Assembly: GCF_022376445.1 (NCBI RefSeq)
Contig: NW_025954961.1
Location: 558,001 to 622,000, forward strand
DNA length: 64,000 bases
Source of the DNA: Fomitopsis serialis
Taxonomy: Eukaryota > Basidiomycota > Agaricomycetes > Polyporales > Fomitopsidaceae
Reading direction: 5' to 3'
The notes beneath the pieces are model-generated. The model saw only the letters and a list, made by a program, of their open reading frames with translations. It made no database searches and was not told the origin of the DNA. Of this stretch, positions 1-10,620 are shown piece by piece. Made by a program: the position numbers and the translations under genes. Position 1 is the first letter of the stretch, and every line of letters begins with the position of its first letter.

Positions 1-1705
1 GGCAGGATAGTTCTCTCGTCAACAATCTGGTTGTCGGAGACCTACAGGCTTTCGATGGCGCTGCGGATGCCGAGTGGACGGAAATACTGTCAAAATACGA
101 GGAAGCCTCTACGCATCCGCTAGTGAAGGTGTGTTCGCTCTGTAACATCTCTCCCGCTGTGTACTAATGCGGCATGTGTAGCGGAAGCTGTTCCTTCTGG
201 CCGATTGGATCGTATTGCCTGCAGTGGGTGGCATCACAATATACGAGCGATTCGAGGTCACTCTCCACCCCATGCGGTTACAAATCGACACGCGCATTGG
301 TCGCCGGATCATGGAATACGTCTGGCCTGCACGTCGTGAGAGGCAACAAGCGAAGGATGAGATCCAGACCTTCGATACTCTCATGGAGTCACCAATAACT
401 GAAGAACCTGTGGACATCATCATCGTACCTGAGAGTCCCATGAGCCCGCGACGTTCTTCGTGGGACGTGTCGCCGCGGACGCGCGAAGACCCCCACAAAG
501 CAGCAACGTCGCCTTTGCGTAAATTGGGTGCCTCGCGATCCTTCACGGACTTGCGGAAGGCCAGAACGGATTCGCTCCGACCTCCTACTCCCACTCTGCA
601 TAAAACTCGTTCAACAGAGGGATTATCGCACGAGGCACATCCTATGAGGCAGGTATCGAAGTCTGGCAGTGATGCGAAGGATCGGACGCTTCCCCTACGC
701 AAAGGCAAGGACGTGGATGATGCCACCGAGATGAAGACTAGATCATCACAGAAAACATTTGTGTGGGTGAGAGTGAACAGGTAAGTAATGCGTCTGATGT
801 AAACCATCAAATCACTGAATTTTGATATCGCCGTAGTCTCCATTTCTTGCTCAGCATCGCGAAGGAAGACTCCTTCCTGTGCCGGGATGCAAGGATCCGC
901 ACAAGAGATCTTGAGTATCGCAATCAGACTTCGAGTGTGCGTATCCGAGTGTTTCTACTCTAGTTAATTGACCATGACCTGTTACACAGTTCGAGGAGCT
1001 CGTGGACCAGTTCATTCCCAGCGGCCGCAACTGGCGAGGCTGGGTCAAAATGGCCTTCCAGCAGCCTCTGGTACCCGTCCTGCCGTAGCACGCGAGCTGA
1101 TAGCCAAGACGAAGTGGATCAAGTCCTCATCCCACAGCCACACCCCGAAGCAGAGCCCCGTCCCTCCCGTCCTCCACATCAAGCCTCAATCCCTTCCACA
1201 GCCGACACTCCGGCACTGGGTCGTCGCCAAGCACGACGGCGTCCTCGAGCACTGTGCCCTCCGCGCCTGCCACCCCGCCAGTAGCTCCGCGAGCGGCAGT
1301 CAGCCTCAGCGACGGACGGTGCGCCGCTGAAGAGACGGCGCACGCGCTCGCTGTTCTCTCTGCATCGCAACCGCGTGTCGTCGCCCCCGCCGGTGCCGTC
1401 GGTGCCGCCGATGCCCATCGTCACGCCCGAGCTCTCTTCGGAGCCCGAGTCTCTGCAGGAGCAGACGGATGCCTCCGCGGAGAAGCGGACGCGTCGCCCG
1501 CGGGTGCTGAGCGTGTTCAAGCGGCGGCAGCACTCCGCTGGTGTCGTTCGGGGCAGCATGGAGTCGGACATGTCCAATGCCAGCGTATGTGTTTCTACCT
1601 TGTACTGAGGTGGATTGTGCTGACATCATGCTCTTCTAGCTGTCCTCTCGGCCTTCGGGACATTCGCGGGTAGAGTCCACTACGACGGACGAGTCATTCA
1701 CATAG
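1..1705 (+). CDS. FMP27: FMP27/BLTP2 (Hobbit) family bridge-like lipid transfer protein, C-terminal part
   Basis: This is the 3' end of a very large gene that begins outside the window. Exons read about 1-128, 182-780, 837-936, 990-1584 and 1640-1705. The piece after the first intron (ITIYERFEVTLHPMRLQID, then IGRRIMEYVWPARR) and the later LEYRNQTSS and FEELVDQFIPSGRNWRGW segments match the conserved C-terminal region of the FMP27/Hobbit/BLTP2 family. Known family members are rod-shaped lipid-transfer proteins at ER-plasma membrane contacts. The last ~200 residues are a serine/proline-rich, basic tail that is poorly conserved. The frame breaks near 1085, where ...PLVPVLP runs into TAG while the next frame continues ARELIAKTKW, as expected if one base is missing. 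At least one more frame change lies near 1320. I consider the family call sound and the breaks probably technical. Confidence 0.8.
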
Positions 1706-2149
1706 GCAACCTTCCTTACACCTTCATCTACTTACCGCATACCGCGCGTCAGCATCATCACTGCTCCCACCCTCATTGCCATCGCTACTCTACATCCGAG
1801 CATGTGTTGTATAAGCATATTTTTATGTTATCTGTATTCGTCGACTAGTCGCAGTATCTATTAATCAGAGCAATGTACAGCTGCTTCAAGACGACGACGT
1901 GCTCTACTGCGAAGGTGCGAGGTACTCAATCATCGTGCATGCGTCGTGAGGGTAGGTAAGGTGAAGGATAGTCGCTACAGCAGTTGGCGTTATCGAAACA
2001 GGACTAGTGAGTGCGGGGGTATCATACGTAGTACGCCAGTGGATTCAGTCGTCGCGCAGCACTCGTGTATAAAGGTCCAAGATGTCGGTATGTATCAGTC
2101 GCAATCAAATCGCAATGCACGCAGCATCGTCGCTCGCGTGTCCGCGCCG
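1706..2149. other. Intergenic, between convergent 3' ends
   Basis: Lies between the stop of the FMP27-like gene (+) and the inferred stop of the membrane-protein gene (-). It is AT-richer than its flanks. No coding frame or RNA gene is convincing; it should hold both 3' UTRs and terminators. Confidence 0.5.
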
Positions 2150-4609
2150 TCAGCGCTCCTCGTCTAGCTGCTCCGCAGGCGGCACAAGCATCTCGTCCGC
2201 GATCGCCACCGAAGGCGTCGCCGGCACGCCCGACATCGCCGGGCCCTCACCGTCGGGTGTTCTCCACACTCCCCACCGTCGCGTCCGCGTAGTCCTTCCT
2301 CTGCGGCTTCGTGTCCGGCTCGCGCGACGCGGCGTGCGCGGGAGCCACACGCGAGCCGTCTCCGGCGACCTGCGTCCCGGGCTCTGGGCGCTGCGAGGGC
2401 GTCGCCTTCTCGCTGAGGACGACAGCGCTGGGGCCGGTGGTGGAGGCGGCGGAGGCGGCGGAGGGCTCGAGCGCGAGGATCATCGTCAGCCGGTCGGTCA
2501 CTTCTCTGACGCGCTTGGTCTTCTTGCTGCCCCACCAGATGAGCACGCCCGCGACGATGCCTGCGATCTAGTCGTGCGTGTGAGCGCGTGGAAGAGGGAG
2601 CAACGGAGGGACGTACGAATGCGAGCGGGAGGGTCGTGGCGGTTGTCCAGGCTGGGCGTTGGAAGCGGTTGAGGCCCCACATGCAACCACTGAGGAGGAT
2701 CTATAACGCGCAAGTTGGTCACCGACGTGTCAGGAGGCGCAGAGACCGGAATACTCACCTGAAAGAAGCTGTTGAGATCGTTCATACCGGTGATCCAGAC
2801 GGCCGTGCTAATGAAGACAGGTCAGCACTGCAGCTCCGCCGACCAAAAAACAGTAGACGTACTCGACTGGAAACGCCCTATGGGTCTGCGTCCCATGCGG
2901 TCGGTACCACGTCTGGCTCTGCATAAACATGTGCTGCTCTACAAAGTCGCAAATAATCTGTCAGCCACCCCATCATCTTGGGTCCAGTATATCAACGCTC
3001 ACGATAATGCAGTCGATTTGTTCTTCCTCAGTCAAGACCGGGACGAAGTTCGCGTCGTATTGCGGGTCGGGCAGGTCATTAGGGTCGTACAGTTCCGGGA
3101 GGCCGGCGGCATATCGGAGCTTCTCCGTCTTTCGCTTGTACCACCAGATCTTGCCGACCCCTGAAACAGTGGACTGAGCTTCGAAGCCCAGTCGAACTGG
3201 GGAGACGAGACTACGGTAGGTGTCCACGATCCGAAACGGCGCTAGCCCGATACTCGTCAAGGAGAACAGACCTGAGGAACGTGTCAGTATAGAGCACAAG
3301 CGCGTTGATACACGGACGACACTCACCGGTTTCGATCTGTTGGCAGACCTCCACCCAGAAGTCTTGTGTGTTGTCGTTGTGCACATTGATGAAGCGCGCG
3401 AGGAAGAACACGAGCGCGGTGCCCCAGAAGACGACGAGGAAACCATATATCGCCGTGATAACCTATAGTAGGGCATGCATGATAGTGAGCCAATGACGCC
3501 CTGTGACCGCATATCAAAAATGGTGGGGCTTACACCGAGTGCTGTGAACCGAACAACGTCAGTTCATGCACTACGATGCCAAAGCGGGTGATTACGTACG
3601 AGTCTTCACGAACGACCAGACACCCCGCCCCACTCTGCGGGCGCGGTCGCGCTTCCGGAGCACGTCCTCAACGTGCAGGTCGAGGTTGTCCTCATCGTCC
3701 TCCGCATTCTCATTTTGGCCCGCTTCGCCTTTCTCTGCAGCCGATGATCCGTCCTTCGTCGCTTGCTTCCGTCGCCGCCTGCGAGGAAGCACGACGACCG
3801 GTTTACGGGAGTACCATTCCAACGGGGGTCTGTGTGGAGATGGTCAATGCGGTACTTTGAGAAAGCATAAGCACGCACATCACGATCGCATTTGCGGCGT
3901 TTGTGAGCATGGCCACTGTGGAGATCTGTGGGTCTTGAGGAGTACACTGTCAGGCTCTCGGTACGGAGGAACGTGCCTGCGAACATACCGATTACGTCCA
4001 GATGCTCGACAATGTCGTCCGGGTGATGATCTCCTCCTTGGAAGTCATAGTCATAGCTCGCAGACTCTGAGCGCTGCGAGGGAGGCAAGCTGAGGGAGCT
4101 CCCAACGCGTCCGGGCTCGTGCTCTGTCTTTGGCACCAGGACGTCCGTCTGCGGACCTTGGAGCGAGATCATGTCCTCCTCTTCGTGTTCGTGGTGTCGA
4201 GAGAGCGAGAAGGCCGTAGAGAAGGGGTTGGGATCCTCGCTTATATGGCGCAACGGTGCCGGGGCGTGCGCGTGCTGTTCATGATATGGTCGGTGACCTT
4301 GCTGGACGTGCGCCGCTGGCTTGGGCGGCGGCCCTGACCGAGGGACGCGCCGCTCTCGCTCCCGCTCCTGCTCGCCCGCCCGCCGGTCGCCGACGAGGAG
4401 GCGCGGTCGCGCTGCCGCGGCCTCGAGTCGTTGGTCGCGTCCATCGGACTGGCCTGCGTCGGGAAGCTGAAGCCTTGTTCGGGACGGGAACTGAGGAGCG
4501 TAGCCATGGAGCCTCTGCGTGGACGGTGCGAGGGCCCTGGAGTGACTTGCGCATCCTGGGCAGGCTCCTGGAGGGGGGTGTAGCTACGCTTGACTCGGAC
4601 GGAGGGCAT
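2150..4609 (-). CDS. Uncharacterised fungal integral membrane protein (DUF2985-type)
   Basis: The start is the ATG at 4609 (MPSVRVKRSYTPLQEPAQ). It opens a ~250-residue cytosolic-looking serine/arginine-rich and acidic N-terminal region. Conserved blocks follow on separate exons: a hydrophobic segment (VITAIYGFLVVFWGTALVFF) leading to ARFINVHNDNTQDFWVEV, then LFSLTSIGLAPFRIVDTYR, WWYKRKTEKLRYAAGLPELY, SQTWYRPHGTQTHRAFP, NDLNSFFQ, and MWGLNRFQRPAWTT. This block order is what I recall for fungal membrane proteins carrying DUF2985; no function is known. The first reading-frame change is near 4245 (..TPRHR to LRHISEDPNPF). The second is near 2256, after which the frame ends naturally (..PPAEQLDEER, stop at 2150). 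Without that second change the stop would be at 2247. The family call rests on remembered motifs and could be refined by a profile search. Confidence 0.6.
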
Positions 4610-5659
4610 CGCGCAGAGCGGGGGAGGAGGGTGACGGAGGGGGGAGAACGGGTCGCGGTGGAGGGTGAAGGGGGGAGAATGGGTCTGAGGATGATTTCAC
4701 GGCGTTGTAATGGGAGGCGCATTTTGGTGGAGTGGAGCGCATACTTACTGGTGGCGAGTGTGGCGGTGGCTGCCAGGGCAGGCAGCCGCGCCGCTGGGAC
4801 GGGCGCGCCCCACGTGCAACGCGTCATATCCCCCACCCACCTCTCCATCTCGACCCCGACTGGTCACCGCAGCAGCCGCGCCAGTCCACAAGTACACCCA
4901 GCCACGAGTGAGCACATTGCTGGAGTGCGCCTGATGACGGGGACCGGCACACCGGGTCGTTGAGTAGAATTGAGATCTGCAGATTTGCCCACCAAAGACT
5001 CGACCCGAGCCGGCATTCCAAACGTTTCGCTTTCTTTTTGACAACCACTCGTGTTTTCCATGGTGAAAGTAGAAGTTGCTGCCGCTGATCGACGGCCGGT
5101 GTCCAGGACAACATAGGGGGAGGGCGCTCCATGACCAGAAATGGGCACCGCCACGCCCAATCAAGCTGCGCGACGGCCGAAGAACCCCATGGTAACCCGA
5201 TCTGGCTACCCGAATCTAATCAAACGCGAAAATTTTCCCATAGTACCCATCGCGTAATGCGCGGTCCTTTCCTGATTTTGAGAGTGCCAGCGACGCCCAA
5301 CGCCTGCCGCGACGGCTACAACACCATCCACCACGTCCGTGGGAGGGGTCCTGGTGTCGTTCGTGAGCACCCTCGTAGCGGTTTTGCGCAAAAAGTACGT
5401 GTCTTTATCTAGCGTGCCTTGTTTGCGTTGCAGCTTCTGAATGCATTGCCACCGAACCATAGGTTGTGCGTGCTCGCGCAAATTTCCTCCGCGAGATATG
5501 GACCAGCCCATAACGCAAGCTGGACGTGAGTGTTGTAGTCGTTAGGTGTCCCACCACTCGTAGTAGACAGTATGGCGTCTCGTATGCTTCACCTTCTTTT
5601 ACGTCTACCTAATCCGATAAACTGATACATCGCACAGGCAACCAGCACTACACGGCGCG
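4610..5659. other. Divergent intergenic region
   Basis: Promoter region shared by the membrane-protein gene (-) and the zinc-finger gene (+). Open frames here overlap on several strands and have the low-complexity composition expected of GC-rich noncoding DNA. No RNA gene is seen. Confidence 0.45.
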
Positions 5660-8600
5660 ATGCCTAGTGCCACCACCAACTGTGCAAACTGTTTCAAGAC
5701 TCTGCGCTCAAATGCGAGGGGGAAGCTCTGCACGGAGTGTCGCGCCAACCTGCACCACATGTACAGTGCCGCGACAAAACCAGCCACAGAGGTGCGCACA
5801 TCCATCGCTCCGAACCACCACGATCGATCTTCATGCCGCACCCCCAGGCCCCGAGTCCGTCTACCCAACAACCTCTGATGCTTGCTGCTTGCGCTGTCTG
5901 CTCCGCGCTGGTCCAGCTCCCGCCGTATCCCATCGACCCGAAGCAAGTCGTCGTCTGCATGCAATGCCACAGCACGCGCTTCTCGAAGACGCGTCGCCGC
6001 GAGTCGCACCGACGCGCAGCACCGAGCACGTCCGCCCCGCGCACGCCCCAGACGCCGCACCCTCCTCAGCCGCCCGCCAGCCAGCCGCGCAACCCCGCGG
6101 ATCTGGACAACGTCGCGCTCGCGCGGTTCGTCACGACCGAGGCGATGAAGTTCGTGCACCCCGCGCACACGCCCGCCGAGATGTGCGGGCTGGGCGCGGA
6201 CGTCGTGCGGATCGCGCCGGAGGGGGCCGTGCTCGGCCCTGCGTCGATGCTGCCCCCCGCGTTCCGTCCATCGCCAGACGGGAGGCACTACAACGAGCGC
6301 GGCGAAATCCTCGTGCCGCCCATCTCGTCCTACATGCCAATGCCACTCCCGCCGCCTCCGCCCGCTACATCAACACCATATCAGTACTTCGGGCAGAATG
6401 GTGGTGTACCACATACGACGCACTTCCAAAACGTACCTGCAATCAGGGCAGGACCTGCGCCCATGGGCAGCGTACCGTCGGGCCGAGTGGCACACACCAA
6501 CGCCCCTCCGCGAGCTCAAATGCGGGGCCCAGTGATGCATGGAGCGCCCACGACGTCCGTACCCAACATACGACGTACAGTGCCCGCGCCCCCGTCGCAT
6601 CTCATGCGCCCGCCTCCCCCCGTCGCGCTCCAGCACTTCCACGCCGCCGCCGCACCCCCGCCGCACCTGAACGCGGCAGGGTGGGCCGACCGCGACCTGC
6701 AGGCCGCGGGCAAGGTGCGCGTGTGCGAGACGAGCGGGTGCAGCACGATCCTGTCGCCGAAGCACCTCTGGCGGGTGTGCGGCAAGTGTCTGGCCGCGGC
6801 GGACCCGCGCACTTCGTCGTGAAGACGGAGACGCGCCGGAGACGGGTGCAGGCGTGTTTGGCGGTGAGAGCGCGGCGGGGCTGAGCAGAACAGGCCGCAT
6901 CTGCGGGTGGCCACTCAGCCTTCTGCGCCGCCGGGCGATGTACCGCCGACGGACCCGCACTATGTCTTCCCGATGTCAGCTAGCTCGGTAAGCCGGTGCA
7001 CGCACTAGTCTATCTGGGGAGTGGTTGAGCTCACCCTCGCGTGCCGCAGCAAACGAGTCCGTCCGTACAAATTGGCCCGCCAGCGATCGCGCGCTCCAAG
7101 CGCTCCGCCAGCGTCGAGGTCGTCGTGACCCCCGTGGTGAGTATCATCCGGCCTTCGCGCCCCGCATTTCGCTCTAACGTTCCACCAGAAACGGGCCCGC
7201 AGAACCAGGCGCCCATCGCCATCCCCTGCTCTTTCCCCGCACGCCTCACAGAAACCGCGTCACAAACACTATCAGACACCTCGACGGCCAATCCCTCGGA
7301 CCCAGCCACTACACCAACCACGCGTACCCCCTCCGGGACCCACCAGCCAGCCAGATGCCCGACGCGCGGCCCGACACGGCCGCAATGCTGGAGCATATCG
7401 AGTCGCTCGTGCGGGAGCACGTCGGGCCCGGGGGCGGTCAGACGCGCGCGTGCGCCGCACCGCAGGTCCAACATTCTGAGGAGAGGATCCGGGGTGGCGG
7501 GGTCGAGCCCTGTTGGCACCATCCGAAGCTCGCTGAGCACTCGCCGCAGTCGAGGCCGGTGCCCCTGACATTGCCCAGGAACGTGAACAAGGTTGGCGGG
7601 CGCCGGAGGCGACGATGCCGGAATCCAGCTCTGCGGGACTGGTCGTACGTGAAGAGAACAAGGACGTTAAGATGTCCCTGCAGGTAGTACCGACCTGCCT
7701 TTCAAGATCCAAGCCGGCCGCGTCTCAGATGGTATGAGAATGGGGTCCATCTGATGCTGTGATGGGCGATGCGACATCAGAGCCGAGTCTGTTCAAGTTC
7801 GGTCACACTCGTCAGGAGGTTCATCAGGATCCGCATCGTGTGGCAGCAAAGTGCTTGCGCACGCTGAACGCATAGCGGTGACATCGTTGTGAAGGCCGAA
7901 CCGACCACGGAGCCATCTCTAGCTACTGTCGCGGGACATCATGAGATGATCCACGCATCTCTCCGGAACCCGTAGTTGAAGACACGACCGACGAGGACGA
8001 ACCGCCACTCAGTGTACTCGTCAAAGCGAGACGGCCCGCAAGACCACGGACGAAGAGAAGTCGCGCGTTTGCGTCAACGCGAAGACCAAGCATCAGTCCC
8101 TTGACCCCGCGCAAGGGACACTGAGAAGGCAGGGTCGACGCCACTTCGTATCCGGATCCCGTCCTTCCGAAAGTCTAGCCCGCCTTGTATCGATATCCCA
8201 CCGCCTGCGAGCACCCCGTCGATTCCTGATCACCTTCCGCGTGCTCTCCGCCGTCGTCCCCCACGATAATGGCTTCGTCTATGGACACTCCGTGGGACAG
8301 CGACCTCTCCGACCTTACCCCGATCGAAGACTCAACCGACGAAGGCGAATCCGAAGTTGGCGAGCCGGAGGATGAAATGAAGAAAGGCCCAAGGTACGTA
8401 TCATCAGTGTTGCTCATGGCCGCTGGATACTGACGCTCAGCGACGTAGCTCAAGATCAAGCTCAAGATCCCGGATTCGCTGAAGGACTCTGCTGGTCGCC
8501 TGAAGAGACTGCGGACTTCGCGGACGGAAGAGAAGTCCCCGTCGACGTGCAACATCCGCAGGTGCCAGAACTTGCTCTCGCCGGGCTACCGGTTCAAGCT

Positions 8601-9743
8601 CTGCGATATCTGCCGGGAGTACAACCGCATGCTTCAGCGGAAGATGAGGGCAGAGAAGGATGCCGAACATCCGTATGGGAGGTCGAAGGTACGCAGCCAT
8701 CTGGATACGTCTTAGGTCGATCTCTGACGTGTCGCGCGCTCTTGTAGAAACACTTGGTGGACCTCAGTAAGCATCAGTTACTCTTAAGGTCATTTTTGGG
8801 TGTCATTGAACATTCTGATTACAGGCATCTATCCCCCGGGCTCCCGTGTATGCATTGGCAAATGGTGTCGGACAGTCCTTCCGTGTGAGCTTGAGTATAA
8901 GTGGAAGATGTGCCCCGTTTGTCGCCTGGCATTCAGGAGGCGAGACAACTATGCCGCGATCTTCGAGCACCCCGCGTTGCTGAATGGCAAGAAACGTGCG
9001 CGCGAAGGCGATGATCTGGACTCCTTGGAGCTGCAGGTGTGTCCTCGACGCTCAGGCTATGAGGTGGGTTGGAGCACTGACGTGCTGCTTTGTGTAGTAT
9101 CCTGACGAAGACCAAGATCAAGACTTTCCATACGTCGACAGATCGCCCGTAAGTATGTCCCCATCAAGACTGATCAGAATATTGAACTTGCATCTCTTGC
9201 AGAACGCGTATCAACACTTCGGTGAACTCCTGCAGAACCTGGAGAAGAGATTCCATAGCTTCTTTGCTGCTCAATTGCAGTACATCCAGTTCAAAGTTAC
9301 GCAGGGCATAGACATGACCACCGCCACCCCAACGGTGTTCAGTTTCGCTGGAGAATACTCAATTGTCGCAGACCCCGCTGGAGGTACGGTCAACGAAACC
9401 ATGAAAGTGGTGGCTGGCCAGGTTCAGGACGCCCTCGGGTTTCGTTTCAGGTGAGTGCACATCCACGGTGGCAATGCTCAGCTAACAATCGTCTTCACTG
9501 TGCAGCCCAGCCGGTGTCTTCGTGGGCCCTGAGGCATCCGTCGTGAGCCGATTCGCCTGCACGCACGATATCAAGACGCCTCTGCCACCACCCAAGTCGT
9601 CTGAGCCCCTCGACCATGGCAGCCCGGTCCAACTGCTCATAAGGAGGATGGCCGGCGAGCTGGAGGTCAATGTCGCCTGGGATCGACGCCACAAGTACTT
9701 CCCGGGCCAGCGGATACAGATCCGCTTTAGACTGCTCAGTTGA
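5660..9743 (+). CDS. Large cysteine-rich protein with repeated zinc-finger-like motifs (frame broken in several places)
   Basis: The start is the ATG at 5660 (MPSATTNCANCFKTL). A 57-nt intron at about 5791-5847 joins the next exon in frame. Five paired-cysteine motifs are visible. They are C-x2-C-x12-C-x2-C near 5681, C-x2-C-x18-C-x2-C near 5890, and three related ones near 6723 (C-x4-C-x12-C-x2-C), 8550 (C-x4-C-x12-C-x2-C) and 8858 (C-x4-C-x14-C-x2-C). The motifs near 6723 and 8550 also share a leucine-serine-proline in the same place. Between them lies basic, serine/proline-rich sequence. The last exons, from about 9200, encode a compact domain ending in GQRIQIRFRLLS, stop at 9743. From 6822 to about 8300 plausible coding passes between all three frames, for example EPVVEDTTDEDEPPLSVLV then STPLRIRIPSFRKSS. 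I therefore treat it as one ~1,100-residue gene with several single-base frame breaks rather than two genes. Function is unknown; DNA, RNA or protein binding is only inferred from the metal-binding motifs. Confidence 0.55.
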
Positions 9744-10620
9744 ACATCAACTGTAACGAACCATGGCTTCGAGCTACTCCCACACGATCATCACGATATA
9801 TAGTATGTTCCGGCGCAAGGCCTGTCTGATTTATTGTATGTAGCGTTGTTCTTGCTTTCGCACTACATCTTTGTTCCGTTGCAGCAGTCGCTCTCGTATA
9901 ATCTTGTGTGGTAGCATAGCTTCGTTATAGTCATCTGTCAAACCCGTAGCATATATTGTGCCCAATACGTATCACCTTTGCATCATCAGCTATGTATCAG
10001 ATTCATAATAGTGGCAGTCTCTGCGTATCCATTATCAACTTCGCCGGCTGCGACAGGCTAAGCAACGGCGACATGAATGTTCAGGATGTTGAACGCACTG
10101 ACGGAATGCACTTAGCATCAACACCTCCTCCCCATGTCGATGTCCAGGTCCATTCGCGCTGGTAACCGTTATAGATCACGAAGCCAACGCAACGACCCTC
10201 TAGCCCAATCTTTGGCGCGACCGGTGCACGATCGCGAGGACGTCTACGGTACTGGTCAACCAGATGCCTCAGTACGTCGATGACACAGTGCATAGACAAC
10301 GACGCCGTTGAAGCGCATATATTCGGGATTGTTGAAATCCGAATGCAACCACTACACACCACACATACATAGACACGACTTAATACTCCTTCGTTACGCA
10401 TCCCCGCCGTTCGCCACGCCAAGCAGGCCCTCGCGTCCGTCCAGACCGACCCGCCCGACACAACGTCGGCGAAGTGTCTCCAGGCCGCCTGCCCGAAGTT
10501 TTGTCGCTACAGCTTAGATACCCTGGGTCACGAACACAGCGCGGCCTCGTTGAGAGGGCGGCACGCCGGTCACTACATGGCCACCATGCGGGCGCTGTTG
10601 AAGCGCAATGCAGATCGCGT
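9744..10620. other. Intergenic, between convergent genes
   Basis: 3' flanks of the zinc-finger gene (+) and MET6 (-). The first half is AT-rich. Short open frames are present but none shows conserved sequence or splice structure. Confidence 0.45.

Noticed and set aside
4256..4963. 235-codon plus-strand open frame
   Set aside because: Antisense to the N-terminal exon and promoter of the membrane-protein gene; composition is that of a GC-rich shadow.
5667..6884. 405-codon plus-strand open frame
   Set aside because: Shadow frame of the zinc-finger gene; it lacks the CxxC motifs and is arginine/alanine-rich. The frame with cysteine pairs and a proper intron is preferred.
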